Below, one piece after another: positions 26,182-34,622 of a stretch of DNA of 64,000 bases (positions within the stretch are counted from its first letter, which is position 1; each line of letters opens with the position of its first letter). The DNA comes from a candidate division Hyd24-12 bacterium UBA6080. GTDB taxonomy: Bacteria; Fermentibacterota; Fermentibacteria; Fermentibacterales; JCC-6. The translations under genes were made by a program, and so were the position numbers. The notes below the pieces were generated by a model. The model made no database searches. It was not told the origin of the DNA and saw nothing but the letters and a program-made list of their open reading frames with translations. The stretch spans positions 434,001 to 498,000 of the forward strand of contig DIXM01000002.1 of the NCBI GenBank assembly GCA_002436025.1, written 5' to 3'.

Positions 26182-27352
26182 TTTCTTCCTTCGTTGCGTC
26201 GGGAAAGCCGTTTCCCGGGAAGCGGGCCGGAAGGCCGAAGAATGCGGCCAGTGTACACGCGATGTCGGACAGGGTCTTCCTGATCCCCAGGTTCCGTCCC
26301 TTACACCCCGGGGAGAACGCCAGGAGGGGAACATACTCCCTGGAATGGTCGGTGCTTGGGGTGGTGGGGTCGTTGCCGTGGTCTGCGGTGACAAGCAGGA
26401 GGTCATTCTGGCGGAGGGATGCGAGGATCCGAGGGATGGCCGAGTCAACCTCCCCGAGGCCCTTGATGAACCCATCAGGGTCGTTCCTGTGGCCCCATTT
26501 AGTATCGAAATCCACCAGATTAGCGAAGATGAAACCGCCTGGAAAGCCCTCCATCTGTGAAAGCAGCACCCTGATGCCCTCGGTGTTCGACTCCACGTGC
26601 ACCGTGTTGATGTTCCTGTGGGCGAAGAGGTCGTCGATCTTCCCTGCGCCGGTCACCGGGATGCCGGATTCCGCCAGGGAATCGAGAAGCGTGTGGCCGG
26701 CGGGGGAGAGTGAATAATCCTTCCGGAACGGAGTCCGCTCAAAGGCGCCGGGCGGTCCCGAAAATGGTCTTGCTATGACCCTGGAGACCCCCAGTGACGG
26801 ACCCGTAAGGAGTTCCCTGGCAATCACGCAGCAGCGGTAGAGTTCGTCGAGTGAGACAGCATCCTGATGCGCCGCGATCTGGAAAACGCTGTCGGCTGAT
26901 GTGTAGACGATCAGTTTTCCCGTTGCCAGGTGCTCCCCGCCGAGACGGGCTGTTATCTCGGTTCCGCTGGCTGCCTCGTTCCCCAGTACCCCCCTCCCGC
27001 AATGCTGGGAGAACCGCTCGAGCAGGTCAGTGGGAAAACCGTCGGGAAAGGTCGGGAAGGGGTGCTCAAGGATCAGCCCCATCATTTCCCAATGGCCTGT
27101 GGTGCTGTCCTTTCCCGGAGATGCGATCATGGATCTGCCCCATGACGCCAGGGGGGAAGGGACGGGAGGAACCCCGGGAATGTTGTGCAGATTGCCAAGC
27201 CCGAGTTTGCGCAGTTCGGGCAGGCTGATTCCCCCAGCGTGCCTGGCTGTGTTCCCCAGGGTGTCGCTGCCCGAGTCGCCGTAAAGGGCAGCGTCGGGAA
27301 GCGCTCCCGCGCCGACCCCGTCAAGAACAAGGAGTATCGCCCTGGCCGTCAC
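26174..27352 (-). CDS. deoB: Phosphopentomutase
   Basis: Interconverts (deoxy)ribose 1-phosphate and 5-phosphate in nucleoside salvage. About 392 residues; GTG 27352 lies 5 nt behind AGGGGG, and GTG 27358 is an alternative. Alkaline-phosphatase-like metal motifs: LVLDGVGAGALPDA at the N-terminus, GKDSTTGHWEMMG near 83, LVDFDTKWGHRND near 285, and TADHGNDPTTPSTDHSREYVPLL near 325. Forms an operon with cdd. Confidence 0.94.
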   Translation of the reverse strand: MTARAILLVLDGVGAGALPDAALYGDSGSDTLGNTARHAGGISLPELRKLGLGNLHNIPGVPPVPSPLASWGRSMIASPGKDSTTGHWEMMGLILEHPFPTFPDGFPTDLLERFSQHCGRGVLGNEAASGTEITARLGGEHLATGKLIVYTSADSVFQIAAHQDAVSLDELYRCCVIARELLTGPSLGVSRVIARPFSGPPGAFERTPFRKDYSLSPAGHTLLDSLAESGIPVTGAGKIDDLFAHRNINTVHVESNTEGIRVLLSQMEGFPGGFIFANLVDFDTKWGHRNDPDGFIKGLGEVDSAIPRILASLRQNDLLLVTADHGNDPTTPSTDHSREYVPLLAFSPGCKGRNLGIRKTLSDIACTLAAFFGLPARFPGNGFPDATKEENG

Positions 27353-27439
27353 AATCACCCCCTTTGCGGTAAGGGTTGAGAGCGTGTGTCAACATAAGAC
27401 AAAAGCTGTGAGCGCGTGAGGTGAACCTGGTTCAGGGGG

Positions 27440-27469
27440 TTGCATTCCCATCCGGTTTCGATGTTATCT
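27440..27469 (+). promoter_or_regulatory. Putative promoter for the HIT-family gene
   Basis: TTGCAT at 27440 and TTATCT at 27464 are 18 nt apart, 31 nt before the ATG at 27501. It lies in the 142-nt gap between divergent deoB and the HIT gene. Weak match. Confidence 0.25.
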
Positions 27470-27500
27470 TTGTTCAGGTTTTTTATACGGACGGGATGAA

Positions 27501-27965
27501 ATGAGTTCATGCATTTTCTGCGACATCCTGGATGGGCTCGAGGAAGCATCCTTCGTTCACCGCGATGAACTCGTGAGCGCCTTCATGGATACAAGGCCCA
27601 TCAACACTGGTCATGTCCTGGTGGTTCCCAACCTTCACCACCCCTACCTTTGCGACCTGCCCCGCGAAGCCGGCGAACGCATGTTCACGGTGGCCCGGGC
27701 AGTGGCTTCCGGGCTGAGGCGGTCGGGTCTTGAATGCGAGGGGATAAACCTCTTTGTAGCCGACGGCGAAACCGCGATGCAGGAGGTCCTGCACTGCCAC
27801 ATCCATGTCATCCCCAGGTACTCGGGCGACGGCTTCCGGCTCCGGTTCGGCGCTCACTACCACTTTGTCCGCCCCGCCCGGTGGGAGCTGGACGCCGCGG
27901 CGGAAAGGGTGCGCTGCGCCCTCCCCGACCTGCCTTGGATCAGGTCGTCGGATCCTGCCCGATAA
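27501..27965 (+). CDS. HIT-family nucleotide hydrolase / transferase
   Basis: 154 residues. The N-terminus CIFCDILDG has the CxxC of the HIT zinc subgroup, and HCHIHVIPR near residue 97 is the histidine triad. HIT proteins hydrolyse AMP-linked compounds or transfer nucleotides (HINT and Fhit groups); the length and DTRPINTGHVLVVPN motif fit the general bacterial HIT group. The specific substrate cannot be read. Convergent with the unknown gene at 27940, with a 26-nt overlap of the ends. Confidence 0.88.
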   Translation: MSSCIFCDILDGLEEASFVHRDELVSAFMDTRPINTGHVLVVPNLHHPYLCDLPREAGERMFTVARAVASGLRRSGLECEGINLFVADGETAMQEVLHCHIHVIPRYSGDGFRLRFGAHYHFVRPARWELDAAAERVRCALPDLPWIRSSDPAR

Positions 27966-28806
27966 ATCCGCCGCAGTAGAGAAAACCACCCCGCACGGCG
28001 TCGAAAACCGACCAGATCTTTCGGCCTTTCTGCAGTTTGCTCTTGTTCACCGACACGACGAACCTGTCATCCATGCACTGCATGGCCTCCACGTAGCACC
28101 GGTAAGATTCGCCGGGATAGGGGTGACGCGCGCCGTTGAGGGTCTCTATCCAGTTGGCCCTGCTGCTGAAGTCGGTTCCGAAGTAGATGTCGCGCCCTGC
28201 GTCAACCGCAGCCGTGTAACCGGCCGAGTGTTTTCTGATCCTCTTTTTGAAAACGGGGCGTCCGTTCTCCACTCGCCACAGGTCAAGGGCTTTCCGGGCG
28301 TCGCCTGTTGACACCAGCAGTTCATTCCCGCGTCTTACAATCGAGTGTATGTGCCTTACGTCGGACTGGCCATGGTAGTGGCGGGATTCGTGGCAGAAGC
28401 CGTCGCCCACAAGGAACACCCGTTTCTCCTCGAAGTACTCACCGATGACCGTGGCGCCTTCCAAAGGGCACACGCATGACCATCGGGTCCCCTGGAAGTC
28501 ATCGGGCAGGGAATTGAACCGCTTTCCGAAGCGCCCGGAAAGGTCCTCCCTGCTGAATGTGCAGCCGAGGCACGGATCGACCTTTCGAAACACCTCCCCG
28601 ATTAGGCACTCGGGGCACTCTGCGACCGGAGAGGGGTGCAGGACAAGCTCTGCGAGCGCGCTGCGTGCAATCTCAGGTATCCTTCCCTGGCGAAGGGAGA
28701 GCCATGCCGCGCGGAACAGGAGCGTTGGGTCCTTCGTTCTCCTGAAGCCGCTCATAAGGGAAGTTAGATCAGAACTCAACATCAACCTGTCTCTCCGGTC
28801 GAACAC
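27940..28806 (-). CDS. Unknown protein with Cys clusters and propeller-like repeats
   Basis: 288 residues, family not recognised. Residues about 60-85 carry four Cys in two pairs (AECPECLIG and DPCLGCTF), likely a metal site. Two more Cys follow in WSCVCPLEGA. The rest contains repeated short strands with Trp or Tyr/Phe-Gly and charged turns (LVSTGDARKALDLWRV, DIYFGTDFSSRANWIETL, RFVVSVNKSKLQKGRKIW), like part of a beta-propeller. There is no signal peptide, so it is cytoplasmic. Alone on its strand with 89 nt upstream to the next gene. Confidence 0.6.
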   Translation of the reverse strand: MFDRRDRLMLSSDLTSLMSGFRRTKDPTLLFRAAWLSLRQGRIPEIARSALAELVLHPSPVAECPECLIGEVFRKVDPCLGCTFSREDLSGRFGKRFNSLPDDFQGTRWSCVCPLEGATVIGEYFEEKRVFLVGDGFCHESRHYHGQSDVRHIHSIVRRGNELLVSTGDARKALDLWRVENGRPVFKKRIRKHSAGYTAAVDAGRDIYFGTDFSSRANWIETLNGARHPYPGESYRCYVEAMQCMDDRFVVSVNKSKLQKGRKIWSVFDAVRGGFLYCGGFIGQDPTT

Positions 28807-28895
28807 CGTGTTTCAATAACATCAGGTTCATTCACCGTAGTTAAATATATCCAAACAGGTATGTCGAGTGGTTCACGATCAAGTGCGGCGGCGCA

Positions 28896-30380
28896 CTACT
28901 CAACGGTTGCGAAAAGGGTCTTCTCGTTGGTGTACTTCACGAAGCCCTGCGGGGCGCCCTTCACCCTGCGTACATACTTGACCAGGGTGCAGTCCACCGG
29001 GATAATGCCCTTCTGTCCCGAGTGACGCGCCGCGATGTCGGCCGCGAGCTGAAGCACTTTTTCGGGCGGGTTGCCCGGTCTGCCATCCCTTCGAAGTATG
29101 ACATGGCTGCCCGAAGCGCCCCTGGCGTGCAGCCAGAAGTCGTCCCTTGAAGCTGTTCTGAACGTCAGCTCTTCATTCTCCCTGGCGTTCCGTCCCGCAA
29201 TGCACCTCCAGCCCCCTTCGAGGACGAACTCCCTTGGCCTGCGGGCTTCGGTGGTTTTCCCGGGTTTGCCCAGCAACTCGGCGATCCGTTTTGGCGGCAT
29301 CTCCGGGATCAGCGCGAGGGTTCCGTCCAACTCTGTCAGCCTGCCTTTGATCCGTTGAATCCGGCCTTCGAGCCTCTCCCTCTCAGTGTGGACACCGGCG
29401 GCCTTTCTGAAGAAGCGAGCCGCGTTCTCGGGCGGGTTAAGTGCTTTCTTGAGCGGGACCTCGATGGCGTTTCCGTGGTAATCCTCAAGGACGGCCCTTT
29501 CCATGCCCTTTGTCAGGTCGTTTTTATATGTGAGGACAAGGTTGCCCCACATTCGGAAAGTTTCGGGTCGTTCCAGGTTCTCAAGCGCCTGTTCCGATGC
29601 TGAGAGCTTTCTTGAGAGCTCCTTCCGCTCCCGGGTGAGCCTTGCCGTCAGTTCAGCCGTTCCGGGCGCTTTCGTGTCGACGGCCCTGGACGGCCCGGGC
29701 TGCTCACCTATCCAGTCCGGGACGCTTTCGCGCATCAGGTCTTCCGCAAGGGCATGCAACACACCCTTGATATCGTCGCCGGTGGCAAGGGCGCGGGCAA
29801 GGATCGCACGGGCGGTTGAGGGGCCGATACCCTCCAGAACCCTGCACAGGTCCATGGGTCCGGGACCTTGGGGCAGAACCGACTCGAACCACCGTTCCGG
29901 CGGAAGCCCGGAAGGCGGGGGAGGCGTGTAAAACACCCCGGGCGAAATGGTGCGGTACCTGTTCTGCTGCGATGATACCCGTCTGGCGCACGCGATTATC
30001 CTGTTGTCGGTTTTCCGGCAGAGGATGATGTTGGCATTTCTTCCGGTCATCTCGAAGTGGAGAGTGCACGGCCCGTGGTCGTACACAGTGTTGCGCTCAA
30101 ACTCGAGGACCAGCACCCTGTCCATCCCGGACTGGGATGCACCGGTTACCGTGGCTCCCTTGAGATGGTGTTCCCATGACGGGTTCTTCGGAGCCACCTT
30201 TACCCGGTCTCCTGAGAAGGCCAGTCCGGGGGCTTCGGGACGGCTGTCGAGGGAGAGCATGAAGCGGCCGAAATCAAGGGAGAGGACCCGCTCGTGTTCC
30301 ATGAACACCCCCCGGCATGTGAGCCCCGTGATCCGTGAACGGATCGCGGGCATCAATCCGCGCAGATGAATGCCTTCCAC
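28896..30380 (-). CDS. rqcH: NFACT-domain protein, RqcH / FbpA-like
   Basis: Bacterial RqcH binds 50S subunits with stuck peptidyl-tRNA and adds alanine tails that mark the chain for degradation; older annotations call it a fibronectin-binding protein. 494 residues from a GTG at 30380; the longer frame to 30530 would overlap divergent yicC. The N-terminal NFACT-N domain is followed by a helical part (HhH-like GIGPSTARAIL), a coiled-coil middle (LTRERKELSRKLSASEQALE), and the C-terminal NFACT-R domain with DDFWLHARGASGSHVILR near residue 415. Slightly short for the family. Divergent from the 15-kb gene train. Confidence 0.85.
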   Translation of the reverse strand: MEGIHLRGLMPAIRSRITGLTCRGVFMEHERVLSLDFGRFMLSLDSRPEAPGLAFSGDRVKVAPKNPSWEHHLKGATVTGASQSGMDRVLVLEFERNTVYDHGPCTLHFEMTGRNANIILCRKTDNRIIACARRVSSQQNRYRTISPGVFYTPPPPSGLPPERWFESVLPQGPGPMDLCRVLEGIGPSTARAILARALATGDDIKGVLHALAEDLMRESVPDWIGEQPGPSRAVDTKAPGTAELTARLTRERKELSRKLSASEQALENLERPETFRMWGNLVLTYKNDLTKGMERAVLEDYHGNAIEVPLKKALNPPENAARFFRKAAGVHTERERLEGRIQRIKGRLTELDGTLALIPEMPPKRIAELLGKPGKTTEARRPREFVLEGGWRCIAGRNARENEELTFRTASRDDFWLHARGASGSHVILRRDGRPGNPPEKVLQLAADIAARHSGQKGIIPVDCTLVKYVRRVKGAPQGFVKYTNEKTLFATVE

Positions 30381-30401
30381 GGTCTGTTTCTTCCCTTCGG
30401 G

Positions 30402-30429
30402 TTGACGGTTCAGACAGCGAAAATAATAA
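30402..30429 (+). promoter_or_regulatory. Putative promoter of the yicC-to-fabD gene train
   Basis: TTGACG at 30402-30407 and TAATAA at 30424-30429 are 16 nt apart. Transcription would begin near 30437, 24-30 nt before the yicC start. This is the only gap of note upstream of 13 overlapping or abutting genes. Sequence pattern only. Confidence 0.45.
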
Positions 30430-30460
30430 GTAGCGTTCAAAGGCGCCCTTTCGTCTGGAG

Positions 30461-31336
30461 ATGAACATGGAATCCATGACAGGTTTCGGCAGTGCTTCGC
30501 AGCGTCTGAAAGGCTTTCTGATAACGGCAACCGCCCGTTCGGTGAATCACCGGGGGCTCAGCATCCACCTCAGATTCCCCCGTGAGGCCGCCCCGCTTGA
30601 ACAGGCCGCCCACGAGAAGGCAAGGGAGATCTTCCAGAGGGGAAGGATCGAACTGACGGTTTCCGTTGACACCGAAGACGGCTCGGGAACCGCTCCCGAG
30701 ATCGACCTGGAGCGAGCCGGGGCCTATGTAAGGGCTGCTGCCGGCATTGAGGCTGCGTTTCAAACCGTATCAGGAGTGACCGCCTATGGTGTCCTCTCCC
30801 TGCCGGGTGTGCTCCGGATGCCCGACCCCGCCCGTTTCGGAGACTTTTCAGGTGTGCTGGCCGCAGTCATCGGCGATGCCCTTGCGGGCCTGAAAGAGTC
30901 AAGACTGAGGGAAGGGGAGGGGCTTGCTGTGGTTTTCAAAGAGTCTCTGGGCGCTCTCTTGGAACAGGTCGAACCCATTGCCAGAACCCACGGCGAAAGG
31001 GTCAGGACCGTTTTCGAGAAAAACAGGGGAAGGATCAGGGAACTCCTTGGCGAGGTGGACCTCGACGAAGCAAGGTTCGTTCAGGAAGTGGCGGTCATGG
31101 CTGACCGGCTGGACATCTCCGAGGAGTGCCAGAGGCTTCTGCACCATGTGCGTGAGGCTCTTGGCATACTCGGCGAGCCGGCCTGCGGGATGAAGCTGGG
31201 GTTCCTTGTACAGGAGATGCACAGGGAACTGAACACCATGGGCGCCAAGGTCAATGATCCCCAGGCCGTGTACGGGGTCATAGGGATGAAGGAGCTGGTC
31301 GGGGGCATGAAGGAGCAGGCCGCGAATGTCCAGTAG
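30461..31336 (+). CDS. yicC: YicC/YloC-family endoribonuclease
   Basis: 291 residues from ATG 30461; ATG 30467 (MESMTGFG) fits the usual family opening and is better spaced from CTGGAG. Motifs: SMTGFGSA at the N-terminus, and at the C-terminus MKLGFLVQEMHRELNTMGAK, the classic YicC end pattern. YicC proteins cleave RNA and influence small-RNA turnover. As in many bacteria it precedes gmk, here with an 11-nt overlap. Confidence 0.9.
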   Translation: MNMESMTGFGSASQRLKGFLITATARSVNHRGLSIHLRFPREAAPLEQAAHEKAREIFQRGRIELTVSVDTEDGSGTAPEIDLERAGAYVRAAAGIEAAFQTVSGVTAYGVLSLPGVLRMPDPARFGDFSGVLAAVIGDALAGLKESRLREGEGLAVVFKESLGALLEQVEPIARTHGERVRTVFEKNRGRIRELLGEVDLDEARFVQEVAVMADRLDISEECQRLLHHVREALGILGEPACGMKLGFLVQEMHRELNTMGAKVNDPQAVYGVIGMKELVGGMKEQAANVQ

Positions 31337-32591
31337 GGGACTTCTTGTAGTGATCGCCGGCCCGTCCGGCGCCGGGAAGACAACTCTCGCACGGCATCTC
31401 GTCGAGACATTTCCCGAGGCCGTTTTCTCGGTTTCCTGCACGACAAGGCCAGCGAGGGGCAGCGAACGGGATGGTGTTGATTACAGGTTCATCTCGAACG
31501 ATGAGTTTTCCGGACTGGTAGCGTCCAACCATTTCCTCGAGTGGGCCGAGGTTCACGGCAACAGGTACGGAACTTCGGGCGAATGGGTCCGTAACACACT
31601 TGCAGCAGGAGGTTCGGTCGTTCTGGACATAGACGTGAAGGGCGCACTTCAGGTGAAGAGGGCAGTGCCCGCGGCCGTCCTTGTTTTCGTGCTGCCCCCC
31701 GACCCGGCGGAACTTGGACGCAGGCTTTCGGGAAGGGGTACCGACAGCAATGATACCGTTTCGAAAAGGCTGTCGGCGGCGGCAGGGGAGGTTGCCCTTC
31801 TGGGCGCTTTCGACTACTTCATGGCAAACGATTCCCTCGCATCCTCCAGTGTCGGTATCGAGTCGGTCTACCGCGCGGAGAGAATGCGTCTGGCATCACA
31901 GTCATGGCCATCCGAAGCCGTGTCCTACCACACCGGTGTTTTTTCGGGGCTGTCCGCCTGGAAGGGGAAAAGGGTCCTTGTCTGCTCCGGTCCCACACGC
32001 GAGGGGATGGACGACGTTCGGTTCATCTCCAACCGGTCAAGCGGGCTCATGGGTCTTTCCATGGTCAACGCCTTCCTTGACGCCGGCGCTCTCGTTACCA
32101 TGATCAGCGGCCCCTGCCGTCACGACACCCCACCCGGCTCCGTTCCCCTCATCAGGGTGGAAACCGCTGCGGAGATGCTTGCCGCCCTGCGTGAAGCCGT
32201 AGCCGGGGCCGATTTTCTGGTGATGGCGGCCGCGGTGGGCGATTACCGGCCAAAGGTCGTCATGCCGGGCAAGCTTCGGCGGGGGGACGGTTTCCTGCTG
32301 GAACTCGAACCCACACCGGACCTTCTGGTATCACTCGACGCGCCTTGTCCGGTTCTGTCATTCTCTCTCGAGTACGGACCCGATTGCCGCGAAAGGGCAT
32401 TGGAAAAGATGCTGAAAAAGGGTTCGTTCGCCGTTTTCGTGAACAGGGGGGACATCCCGGGGCAGGGCATGGAAAGCGAAACCAACCTCGGGGAGCTGAT
32501 CTTCGCAGACGGTTCGTCGGCAGAAGTGCCCGGGGGCTCAAAAAGGTTCGTCGCACTGGCCATCGCTGGTCTTTTGGGGGAGAGGTTGTGA
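31326..32591 (+). CDS. gmk-coaB: Fusion: guanylate kinase + phosphopantothenate--cysteine ligase (CoaB) domain
   Basis: 421 residues in one frame. Residues 1-185 are guanylate kinase: Walker A GPSGAGKTT (12-20), SCTTRPARGSERDGVDY (37-53, GMP-binding), and the lid SGRGTDSNDTVSKRL. GMK phosphorylates GMP. After a 30-residue linker, residues 216-421 match CoaB: RVLVCSGPTREGMDDVRF, ISNRSSGLMG, LVTMISGP, AAAVGDYRP, and GKLRRG at the place of the CoaB KIKK loop. CoaB joins cysteine to phosphopantothenate with CTP. The CoaC decarboxylase domain, normally fused in front of CoaB, is absent. An rpoZ gene, often between gmk and coaBC, is also absent. GTGA overlap with the UDG gene. Confidence 0.88.
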   Translation: MSSRGLLVVIAGPSGAGKTTLARHLVETFPEAVFSVSCTTRPARGSERDGVDYRFISNDEFSGLVASNHFLEWAEVHGNRYGTSGEWVRNTLAAGGSVVLDIDVKGALQVKRAVPAAVLVFVLPPDPAELGRRLSGRGTDSNDTVSKRLSAAAGEVALLGAFDYFMANDSLASSSVGIESVYRAERMRLASQSWPSEAVSYHTGVFSGLSAWKGKRVLVCSGPTREGMDDVRFISNRSSGLMGLSMVNAFLDAGALVTMISGPCRHDTPPGSVPLIRVETAAEMLAALREAVAGADFLVMAAAVGDYRPKVVMPGKLRRGDGFLLELEPTPDLLVSLDAPCPVLSFSLEYGPDCRERALEKMLKKGSFAVFVNRGDIPGQGMESETNLGELIFADGSSAEVPGGSKRFVALAIAGLLGERL

Positions 32592-33277
32592 GGGATCCTC
32601 TCTGGAACGCGGTGAAAAGTTTCGGCATAACGGAAGTTGCCCTTCCCGCGCCCGTGTCCGGGACCGTCACCGAAGAGGGCGGGCCTGCAGTGTCAACGAC
32701 CCCGCCAATGACCATGGAAGAGCTGTTGAGCGAAGTGGCCGGGTGCACCCGCTGCAGGCTGTCCCAGGGCAGGAACAAGCTTGTTTTCGGCGCAGGTAAC
32801 CCCGATTCGGGGATCCTTCTCGTCGGTGAAGGCCCGGGGGCGACCGAAGACATGCAGGGGCTTCCCTTCGTGGGCCGGGCCGGTGAGCTTCTCGACCGTA
32901 TCCTTGAGGCCATCGAGCTTGACAGACGGTCAGTCTACATCGCGAATGTCGTTAAATGCAGACCTCCGGGGAACCGTGTGCCCGCTCCTGACGAGGTCGA
33001 TGCGTGTTTTCCCGTACTCCTGCGTCAGATCGAGATCATGAAGCCGGGAGTCATCGTGGCCCTTGGGGCCAGCGCGGCGCTTGCGCTTCTGGGAACGAAG
33101 AAGGGGATAGGCTCGCTGAGGGGGGAGATGTACGAGTTCCGGGGAACCCGGGTTATGGTCACCTACCACCCCGCCGCCCTTCTTCGTTCACCAGCCCTGA
33201 AAAGACCCGTTTGGGAGGATATGAAAAAGCTTTCCGCATTACTCAAGGAGAAAGGTCTGCCCAGAAATGCCCGTTGA
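32588..33277 (+). CDS. udg: Uracil-DNA glycosylase, family 4 (iron-sulfur type)
   Basis: Removes uracil from DNA in base-excision repair. 229 residues from a GTG that overlaps the preceding stop (GTGA); the long frame upstream of it is antisense-like and not used. Four cluster Cys are visible: GCTRCRL (two) and KCRPPGNRVPAPDEVDACFP (two). The catalytic loop GEGPGATEDMQGLPFVGRAG near 95 and the C-terminal VMVTYHPAALLR (minor-groove loop with His) complete the family-4 pattern. About 50 residues of low-complexity linker precede the domain. Overlaps dnaB by 11 nt. Confidence 0.9.
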   Translation: MRDPLWNAVKSFGITEVALPAPVSGTVTEEGGPAVSTTPPMTMEELLSEVAGCTRCRLSQGRNKLVFGAGNPDSGILLVGEGPGATEDMQGLPFVGRAGELLDRILEAIELDRRSVYIANVVKCRPPGNRVPAPDEVDACFPVLLRQIEIMKPGVIVALGASAALALLGTKKGIGSLRGEMYEFRGTRVMVTYHPAALLRSPALKRPVWEDMKKLSALLKEKGLPRNAR

Positions 33278-34622
33278 AGCCGAAAACAGACTGCCGGGAA
33301 GCCCCGAGGCAGAGAGGGGCGTGCTGGGAGGAGTGCTTCTCGATCCCGACATCGCGGTGGAGGTGTTCGGCATTCTCGTGGAGGAAGACTTCCTCGACCC
33401 CAGGAACAGAAGGATCTTTTCCACGCTCAAAGCCCTTTTCGACCGCGGCGAACCCGTCGACCTGGTAACGACCGTCACCGAGTTCCAGAAGCGGGAAGGC
33501 TTTACCGACGCCGGTGGAGTTGACTACATCACCGACCTGACAAACGATGTGGCCTACATGGCCAATGTGACGGCCTACGCAGGCATTGTCAGGGAGAAGT
33601 CGCAGCTCAGGCAGCTCGTAAGGGCATCGAACGAAACCTTGCGCAGGGTGATGTCCGGCGACGGAAGCTCGACGGACCTCATCGACCAGGCCGAACAGAG
33701 GATCTTCAGCATCGCCGGCAACATGACCGAGCAGGATTTCCGCCGGGTCGGGGATGTGGCTCCCTCGGCCCTCGCGTCGCTTCGTCTGATGAGCGAAGCC
33801 CAGGGCGGGGTCACCGGGCTCTCCACGGGTATCGAACCGCTGGACAGGCTCACCACGGGCTTTCATCCCGGAGAGCTGATAATAATCGCCGCCAGGCCCG
33901 GCGTTGGCAAAACCAGTCTGGCCCTCAACATGGCGAAGCACATCGCGGGACAGGGGAAGGGGTGCGTCGCCTTCTTCAGCCTTGAAATGTCCGATGAGAT
34001 GCTCGTTCGCAGGCTTTTATGCATGATGAGCGGGATCGGTACGCAACCCATCATCGAGGGCACCCTGCGTCCCGAGAACTGGCTGGAGCTGGAGGATACC
34101 GCCAGGCACCTGGCTGAACTGCCCATCGCCATCAACGAGAAGACGGAACTCACCTCCGCCGAGCTGCGTGCCAAGGTCAGAAGGCTTCACAGGAAGGACA
34201 AGGTCGCAGCCGTGTTCGTTGACTACCTCCAGCTGATGAAGGGGGCGGACGATGTCGAGAACCACCAGTTGAAGGTCGCCATGAACTCCGGAGCGCTGAA
34301 GGCCCTCGCCAAAGAGATACATGTCCCGGTCATCACCCTTTCCCAGTTCAGCAGGAACGCCGCCAAAAGGCCCGGACCCCCCCAGCTCAGCGACCTGCGC
34401 GACAGTGGCGCGATAGAGCAGGACGCCGATCTTGTGATGTTCCTGCACGATGAGAGGGCCGACACCGGCCAGACCGATTCCGACGGCAGCAGCGACAGGT
34501 ACCGGAATGTGGATCTCCTTGTGGTGAAACAAAGGAACGGACCCAGGGGAAAGGTGAGGCTTGTGTTCACCACCGCCACCACGAGGTTCGACCCCGCCCA
34601 CCAGGATGAGGGTTACTACTGA
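33267..34622 (+). CDS. dnaB: Replicative DNA helicase DnaB
   Basis: Unwinds DNA at the replication fork as a hexamer. 451 residues. The N-terminal DnaB domain begins with PGSPEAERGVLGGVLLDPD. The RecA-like domain has Walker A ARPGVGKTSLALN near 209, FSLEMSDEMLVRRLL, VFVDYLQLM (Walker B) and SQFSRNAAKRPGPPQLSDLRDSG. The C-terminus KQRNGPRGKVRLVF is typical. No intein. Shares one base (TGATG) with radA. Confidence 0.96.
   Translation: MPVEAENRLPGSPEAERGVLGGVLLDPDIAVEVFGILVEEDFLDPRNRRIFSTLKALFDRGEPVDLVTTVTEFQKREGFTDAGGVDYITDLTNDVAYMANVTAYAGIVREKSQLRQLVRASNETLRRVMSGDGSSTDLIDQAEQRIFSIAGNMTEQDFRRVGDVAPSALASLRLMSEAQGGVTGLSTGIEPLDRLTTGFHPGELIIIAARPGVGKTSLALNMAKHIAGQGKGCVAFFSLEMSDEMLVRRLLCMMSGIGTQPIIEGTLRPENWLELEDTARHLAELPIAINEKTELTSAELRAKVRRLHRKDKVAAVFVDYLQLMKGADDVENHQLKVAMNSGALKALAKEIHVPVITLSQFSRNAAKRPGPPQLSDLRDSGAIEQDADLVMFLHDERADTGQTDSDGSSDRYRNVDLLVVKQRNGPRGKVRLVFTTATTRFDPAHQDEGYY

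Noticed and set aside
32570..32600. rpoZ gene expected near gmk
   Set aside because: No omega-subunit frame was found before or after the gmk-coaB fusion; the next gene, udg, overlaps the fusion stop.
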